Origin: Opitutaceae bacterium TAV5
GTDB lineage: Bacteria > Verrucomicrobiota > Verrucomicrobiia > Opitutales > Opitutaceae
Reading direction: 5' to 3'
Assembly (NCBI GenBank): GCA_000242935.3
Contig: CP007053.1
Coordinates: forward strand, 4,387,001 to 4,451,000
Length of the DNA: 64,000 bases
The translations under genes were made by a program, and so were the position numbers. This document shows, in pieces, positions 59,455 to 64,000 of the stretch. Under the pieces are notes generated by a model. It saw only the letters and a list, made by a program, of their open reading frames with translations, was not told the DNA's origin and did not search any database. The number at the start of each line of letters is the position of its first letter. The stretch's first letter is position 1.

Positions 59455-62154
59455 TCAGGGCAGCAGGGTGAGCGTGCCGAGCGTCTGCGGATTGTTCCAG
59501 TAGTCGGCCGACCGGAGACAGGTCATCCAGGTGTTGGTGCGGAAGCCGTGATCGGCGTCGTCGGCCAGCACGTTGGCCCCCAGCCGGAGGCCGGCGGCGG
59601 GTTTGACGTCGATGGCGGAGAAGGGAATGGCGGCCTCGATCAGGTAACCGCCCTGCCATACGCGACTGGCAATCTTCACCTGGGACTCGAAGTCTTGCCT
59701 GACGTGGCCGCCGATCGGTGCGGCGAGGAGCGCGGGCGGTTCGTCGTGAAACTGTCGCGTGGGCGTCATCAGCAGGAGGAGGTCGCGCGCGGTGATGGTG
59801 CGCGAGCGTTTGGCGGGATCGGGTTCGGCGCTGAGGAAGAGGCGGACGTTGTCGGCGTCGCGCCAGTCACGGCTGGTCAGGTCCACGACGCTGAGGTCGT
59901 CGTCGAGCGCGATGAAGGCGAAATACAGGTGGGTGGCATCCCAGCGGAGGGCGACGCGGCCAAACCAGTTTTCACGAACCGGCGGCTGGGGATCGCGGAG
60001 GATCCACAGGCCCCCCTGATCGAGGGTGACAAACTCGTCGGCGGTCCATTTGGACAGGTTGCCGTCGATGGAATCGGGCGTCATGGAGGCGGGGGCACGG
60101 CGGGCGAGAAGTTCGCGGCATCCGAAGTTTTCCGTCTTGTCGTCGTCGAAGGGGAGGCGGACCGGATAATGCGGTTGTTGTGGCGATTCCGCGAGCAACG
60201 CCCGATAGGGGAAGGGGCCGTCGATCCACAGGCGGGTTTCGAAGGGCAAGCTGCGTCGGGGGCCTTCGGTTTCGGTGGCAAACGAGAAACGATATTCGAC
60301 GCCTCGCACGGCGTTCCGGGGAGCGGTGAGGCGAATTTCGCGCGTGACGGTTTCGCCGGCGGCGACCGCGACGGGTTCGGGCAGCTCGATGGTCCAGCCG
60401 GGCATCCGGCTGACGACGACGGGCCGGGCGGTGACCGGGGCGGCGCCGGAGTTGAAGATCACCCAGGGGATGCTGACCGTGTCGCCGGGGTTGAGCGTCC
60501 AGCGGTTCAGCGCGGTGCTCCAGTTGCGGGCGTCGAGCGTGTTGGCCAGCACGGCGAGGTGGTCGTAGCCGGTGAGAAGGCGGGAGGCGTCTTCGGGGAA
60601 TCCGGTGATGAGCAGGGGCGTCTCCCCGAGGGTGAGTTCGGGGCTCGGGTTTTGGAGTGCGTCGGTGTTGGCGGAGTCGGGGCGGCCGTTGGCGTCGATC
60701 GCGGTGTAGTGGCCGCCGGGAAGGAGGGAGAGGGGGGCGCGGACGCCGTCGCGGAGCGCCCAGACGGCGAGGAAGAGGGTGCCGTCGGCCCGGCGGAAGA
60801 GGTGTTTTTGAACAGGTTCGGTGCTGACGGTGCCTCCGAGCGGGATGGAATCGTTGAGCCAGGACGAAAGGTGGACGAGCGTGTGCCAGGCGGGGCGGGG
60901 GAGGAAGTTTTCGTCGAGCAGCCAGAAGGTTTCCCGGTCGTTTTTGCCGTAGAGGTTATACCAGTAGATGCGTTCGATACGCTTGGAGCGGGCGAGCAGG
61001 TAGAGGCGGGCGAGTTGGCCGGCCTGTTGTTCGAGGGTGAAGCCGTTGACTTGGGTGAGTTGCCGGGTGACGGGATTGACGGGGCCGCCTTCGTGGAAGT
61101 GGAAACCGATCTCGGTGGCCCAGAGTTGCTGAGGGGGTTGTCCGGTGGCGGCGGCATGGGCAGCGATGACGCGCTGGTTGGCCTCCAGCTTGGCGATGCC
61201 GGCCTCGGCGGTGCCGCTGTAGGGATGCACGGTCACGGCCTGAATATAGGGGGAGAGGCCGTTGCGGAGCAGTTCGGCGAGATAGTGAGGTTGCGCCTCG
61301 GCGATGCCGAAGGTGGCGGGGCGGGCGGAGGGATCGGCGGCAAGGGTGCCGAGGGCCATGGCCTGGTTGTGCGCGGACATGGTCGCTGCCGCGCCGTGTC
61401 CGGCCCAGCCGGAATTGGTTTCGTTGCCGTATTGGTAATCGAATACGCGTCCCTTGAAATGCTCCCCGAGGTGGCGCGCCCAGGCCCAGGCCATGCGGTT
61501 CTTGTCCGGGGACAGGTAGTATTCCCGGGGAAAGAAGGTCAGGCTCATCAGGGTGTTCATACCAAAGGCCTCGATCGCGAGCTGGGATTGTTCGATGCGC
61601 GGGTCGATGGCAAAGCGGCCGGATTCATCCGGGGTGCGAAAGCCGGGTTCCAGCCGCACGGTGCGAACCCCGGCGTCGCGCATGTGTTGCAGCATCCGCC
61701 ACTGTTCCTCCGGCGAGTAGCGATGGAGATGGGCGTTCATGCCGATGAAAAAATCGCCGTCGCGGGCGACCGGCTGCGGCCGGCCGACGATGGTGGAGAA
61801 CGACTCCGCGGTCTTATCCCCCGTGGTCACGGTGGCGCGAAAGAGCACGGTGGGCGCGGGGAGGGCGAAGCCGGCCGGACCGGCGGCCAGATCGATGGTC
61901 GCGCCGGGCGCGAGCGTCCGCCTGACCGGGGGGAGGGTGGTGAGCTCGCCGCCGGGGGTTTCCAGCGTGACGGAGGCGACGACGTCCACGACGGCGGCGG
62001 TGTCGTTGCGAACCTGGAACGAGGGCAGTTGCGAGAAATCGTCGGTGCGGACCATGCGGATCGCCGGGCTTTCTTCCGCTCCCGAGAGGGCGTGGGCGCA
62101 GGGCAGCAGGCCGAGCATGGCGGCGATAAAGGGGGGGATGGAAAACAGGCGCAT
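59455..62154 (-). CDS. Secreted clan-A-like hydrolase with C-terminal CBM9-like domain
   Basis: This 899-residue protein has a signal peptide (LFSIPPFIAAMLGLLPCAHA), an N-terminal immunoglobulin-like domain (about 25-120), and a TIM barrel (about 125-430) with YQYGNETNSGWAGHG (acid/base Glu candidate) and LWATEIGFHFHEGG (nucleophile Glu candidate), the pattern of clan-A enzymes such as GH39 or GH5. After beta domains (about 440-680) comes a CBM9/DOMON-like module (about 690-899: SIDGNLSKWTADEFVTLDQG, LRWDATHLYFAFIALDDD). The ATG at 62154 precedes the signal; the frame extends 13 codons further. The substrate is unknown. Confidence 0.78.
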   Translation of the reverse strand: MRLFSIPPFIAAMLGLLPCAHALSGAEESPAIRMVRTDDFSQLPSFQVRNDTAAVVDVVASVTLETPGGELTTLPPVRRTLAPGATIDLAAGPAGFALPAPTVLFRATVTTGDKTAESFSTIVGRPQPVARDGDFFIGMNAHLHRYSPEEQWRMLQHMRDAGVRTVRLEPGFRTPDESGRFAIDPRIEQSQLAIEAFGMNTLMSLTFFPREYYLSPDKNRMAWAWARHLGEHFKGRVFDYQYGNETNSGWAGHGAAATMSAHNQAMALGTLAADPSARPATFGIAEAQPHYLAELLRNGLSPYIQAVTVHPYSGTAEAGIAKLEANQRVIAAHAAATGQPPQQLWATEIGFHFHEGGPVNPVTRQLTQVNGFTLEQQAGQLARLYLLARSKRIERIYWYNLYGKNDRETFWLLDENFLPRPAWHTLVHLSSWLNDSIPLGGTVSTEPVQKHLFRRADGTLFLAVWALRDGVRAPLSLLPGGHYTAIDANGRPDSANTDALQNPSPELTLGETPLLITGFPEDASRLLTGYDHLAVLANTLDARNWSTALNRWTLNPGDTVSIPWVIFNSGAAPVTARPVVVSRMPGWTIELPEPVAVAAGETVTREIRLTAPRNAVRGVEYRFSFATETEGPRRSLPFETRLWIDGPFPYRALLAESPQQPHYPVRLPFDDDKTENFGCRELLARRAPASMTPDSIDGNLSKWTADEFVTLDQGGLWILRDPQPPVRENWFGRVALRWDATHLYFAFIALDDDLSVVDLTSRDWRDADNVRLFLSAEPDPAKRSRTITARDLLLLMTPTRQFHDEPPALLAAPIGGHVRQDFESQVKIASRVWQGGYLIEAAIPFSAIDVKPAAGLRLGANVLADDADHGFRTNTWMTCLRSADYWNNPQTLGTLTLLP

Positions 62155-62206
62155 GAAAAAAGTGAGATGCGGCAAGGTGGAAAAAATCCGCATGTAAGGT
62201 GGAGGG

Positions 62207-63841
62207 TCAGGGTTGGGGAGTCAGGTAAACGGGGAGCGGGCTGACTTCGATTTCGAGCTGTCCGGTGTGGCCGACGATGACAGGGGTGCCCCGTCCCTGC
62301 CAGTCGCGCCGCACGTAGGTGCCGGGAGGAAGGGCAAGGGTCACGGTTTGCGTTTCGAAGCCGACCGCCCAGGCGGCGATGACCCCGTCGGGAAGCTGGC
62401 CGTATTGGTGGACGTGAACCTGTGCGTTTTCGACAAGGCTGCGGACCCACGGGCGGTTGCCGAGGACTCCGGCGAGCGTCGCGATGCTCACCAAGGAGGG
62501 CTTGGGGGCATATTCGGTGGTGATGAGGCCGAAGTTGTGCTCCTGGTTGAGTGGATTGTTTCCGTCGTCCTGAAAATCGTAGATGAACACGGCTTTCATT
62601 GCCGGGTGCCGGCGGGAGAGGAGCAGGGTGCGGGTAAGGAAGGCGGCCTGGACGACCTCGCCGGCCGGCGGGTGCCGCGTGAGATGGGAGGGCCAGCCGA
62701 TCTCGGTGGTCCAGACTTCGAGGCGCTTTTGGTCCGAGCGGGGATTCCGTTCGCTGAATTGGCGAAGGTGGGACCAGACCGCGGGGACGTTCACACGGGG
62801 GATCGGCGCGCCCTGGGCTCCGTATCCGGTTTCCGGATCGTAGGGCGACATGTAAGGGTGGACACTGAAGGCGTCCTGGTAATCGAGGCCGCCGTGTTTG
62901 AGGACGCCGGAGATGTAGTCGCCGCCCGGTCCGCCGCCAGCGCCTCCGCCGCCGCAGGAAATCACGGTGGCGGTGGGGTCGATCGCCTTGATCGCCGGAT
63001 AGACTTCCTTGAGCAGGGGAGTGTAAATCTCGGGCGAAGCTTTCCCCCATGAGTGGGGCTCGTTCCAAACCTCCCAATGTTTCACGACACCTTGGTAACG
63101 AGTGACCATTTCCCGGACGTAGCGGACAAAAAGGGCGCGTGCCTTGTCGTTGGCCGGGAAACCGTTGTTGCCGGCGAATTCATCCGGCCAGGCGCGGGCG
63201 TTTCCGTAGGCGAGGATGACGAGGGGGGAAAGACCGAGTTCACGGGCGGTGTGAATCCACGCATCGGCGTAGGGAGGGAATTCGAATTTCCCGGGGGTCT
63301 GTTCAACATGCTGCCAATAGACTTCGTCCCGGATACGTGAAAACCCGGCCAGTTGCACGAGTTCCAGTGAGCGGGGAAGGGTGCCTTTGCCGTGCGCAAA
63401 ATGGGTGCAGACGCCCCAGTCGTCCGGGTTGGGGCCGTTGCGTTCGGGGATGGAGGCCAGGGTGGTGAGGTATCCACCGATTTGACGGCCGGTGTGATCG
63501 TGATGGCGGATGTCGAGTTGATAAAGCCCGGGCGTGGGCAGGGAAACGGTCAGGACGCCTGCGGTTTGAGTGCCGTTGGCCGCGGATGCCGGCGCAACAG
63601 GAGCGGTAAAGGTGGCGACGATGTCGGGCGAAAGTGTTCCGTTGTCCTCATAGGGCCGAAGCAGGCCGCGCAATTCTCCTCCCTGCGCAGGGCCGTCTGT
63701 ATTGAGTATGTTGATACTGATCTGCCGTTCCGTTCCCGATGGCCCGATCAGATGATCTTCGGGTGAAATCAGCGTGAGGGTCGAGGAAACGGCTGCGAGG
63801 GGAATCAGAAAGAGGGGGAGATGGAAAAACGGGTGCTTCAT
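62207..63841 (-). CDS. Secreted clan-A glycoside hydrolase, GH39-like
   Basis: This 544-residue protein has a signal peptide (PFFHLPLFLIPLAAVSSTLT), an N-terminal beta domain (about 20-125) and a TIM barrel (about 130-460). The acid/base Glu is in KHWEVWNEPHSWG and the nucleophile Glu in VWTTEIGWPSHL. HPYMSPYDPETGYG and FIYDFQDDG lie between and after. A short C-terminal beta domain closes it (ETQTVTLALPPGTYVRRDWQ). The barrel resembles that of the downstream 899-residue protein, suggesting old duplication. The ATG at 63841 precedes the signal. Confidence 0.82.
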   Translation of the reverse strand: MKHPFFHLPLFLIPLAAVSSTLTLISPEDHLIGPSGTERQISINILNTDGPAQGGELRGLLRPYEDNGTLSPDIVATFTAPVAPASAANGTQTAGVLTVSLPTPGLYQLDIRHHDHTGRQIGGYLTTLASIPERNGPNPDDWGVCTHFAHGKGTLPRSLELVQLAGFSRIRDEVYWQHVEQTPGKFEFPPYADAWIHTARELGLSPLVILAYGNARAWPDEFAGNNGFPANDKARALFVRYVREMVTRYQGVVKHWEVWNEPHSWGKASPEIYTPLLKEVYPAIKAIDPTATVISCGGGGAGGGPGGDYISGVLKHGGLDYQDAFSVHPYMSPYDPETGYGAQGAPIPRVNVPAVWSHLRQFSERNPRSDQKRLEVWTTEIGWPSHLTRHPPAGEVVQAAFLTRTLLLSRRHPAMKAVFIYDFQDDGNNPLNQEHNFGLITTEYAPKPSLVSIATLAGVLGNRPWVRSLVENAQVHVHQYGQLPDGVIAAWAVGFETQTVTLALPPGTYVRRDWQGRGTPVIVGHTGQLEIEVSPLPVYLTPQP

Positions 63842-63960
63842 GGTGGAAAATGTGGGGAACTCCAAGGGATCCGCCAGGCGGGGAGGATGAGTCCTGACGG
63901 ATTCTGTCTTCGTGCCTGGCGGGGGAGCGAGCTGTTATGGGCGGGGTTGGGGCATGCCGG

Positions 63961-64000
63961 TTATTCGGCCGAGGGTTCTCCGGTGAGGTTGACGCCGTAG
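63961..64000 (-). CDS. 3' end of a further minus-strand gene (partial)
   Basis: On the minus strand the frame entering at the window edge reads YGVNLTGEPSAE and stops with TAA at 63961-63963. The 119-nt gap to the next gene and the same direction make it a likely upstream member of this locus. Too little is visible to name it; the sequence style would suit a pseudopilin tail. Confidence 0.35.
   Translation of the reverse strand, partial: YGVNLTGEPSAE

Noticed and set aside
59419-62244. Long plus-strand open frame opposite the CBM9-containing hydrolase
   Set aside because: Gly/Ala/Val/Glu-rich shadow of the real gene; the minus strand has signal peptide and catalytic motifs. The same reasoning rejects the plus-strand frames at 38303-40723 and 55851-58742.
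1-64000. Prophage or integrative element spanning the window
   Set aside because: No capsid, tail, terminase, integrase with att sites or conjugation genes are seen; the integrase-like gene is isolated.
1-64000. rRNA, tRNA or known riboswitch
   Set aside because: Reading the gaps on both strands, I found no cloverleaf with conserved TTC-type arms, no rRNA signature, and no recognisable riboswitch consensus; a covariance-model search could still find small RNAs.

Overview
The window is GC-rich, densely coded DNA with the stamp of a polysaccharide-degrading verrucomicrobium, most likely Opitutaceae. The reasons are secreted proteins ending in a PEP-CTERM sorting tail, lone type II pseudopilins with an H-X9-DG motif beside glycoside hydrolases, LacI regulators with near-identical DNA-binding domains, and a great many palindromic intergenic repeats. 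The lineage is inferred from gene content. I see no rRNA, tRNA or CRISPR array.

Layout. 0.1-1.9 kb: a coupled PAPS-reductase-like/ParB-like pair (IbrA/IbrB type). 1.9-2.9 kb: non-coding, with a 21-bp-period tandem array. 2.9-6.1 kb: an accessory cassette of an unknown protein, a sulfatase-modifying-factor-like PEP-CTERM protein, a free-standing LysR-type DNA-binding domain and an integrase-like protein, the last three overlapping end to end. 6.1-6.6 kb: a repeat island. 6.6-9.3 kb: tig-clpP followed closely by a toxin-antitoxin pair. 9.5-16.5 kb: housekeeping genes (NamZ-like lipoprotein, msrA, tolQ-tolR-tolA). 16.8-21.2 kb: a GH2 enzyme, a beta-propeller protein and a ParD-like/zeta toxin pair. 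21.3-44.8 kb: carbohydrate loci, with pseudopilins, LacI and AraC regulators, PEP-CTERM proteins, GH5-like, lyase-like, GH36 and GH42 enzymes, and an isomerase/kinase/aldolase set. 45-55.5 kb: feoB with a DtxR-FeoA fusion, cysK, a dehydrogenase, a 2OG-Fe oxygenase, metG and an isochorismate synthase. 55.8-64 kb: a GntR-GH78 fusion, a pseudopilin and two secreted clan-A-like hydrolases, with the tail of a further gene at the edge.

How the genes work together. The carbohydrate genes form small modules in which a local regulator (LacI, AraC or a GntR domain) sits beside secreted hydrolases or lyases, cell-surface PEP-CTERM proteins and a pseudopilin. The sugars released would enter an intracellular isomerase-kinase-aldolase route. 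A 16-bp palindrome of the form GGTTAT-N4-ATAACC occurs upstream of two secreted-protein genes next to the tandem LacI pair and is a good operator candidate.

The most unusual material is repeat biology. A REP-associated tyrosine transposase (RAYT) with nine REP hairpins lies in frame inside the isochorismate synthase gene, leaving one 773-residue reading frame. Other REP or palindromic repeats lie in frame inside feoB and the GH42 gene, and about fifteen further word-like palindromes fill the gaps between genes, some nested inside one another. A second notable case is a GntR DNA-binding domain fused in frame to a whole alpha-L-rhamnosidase.
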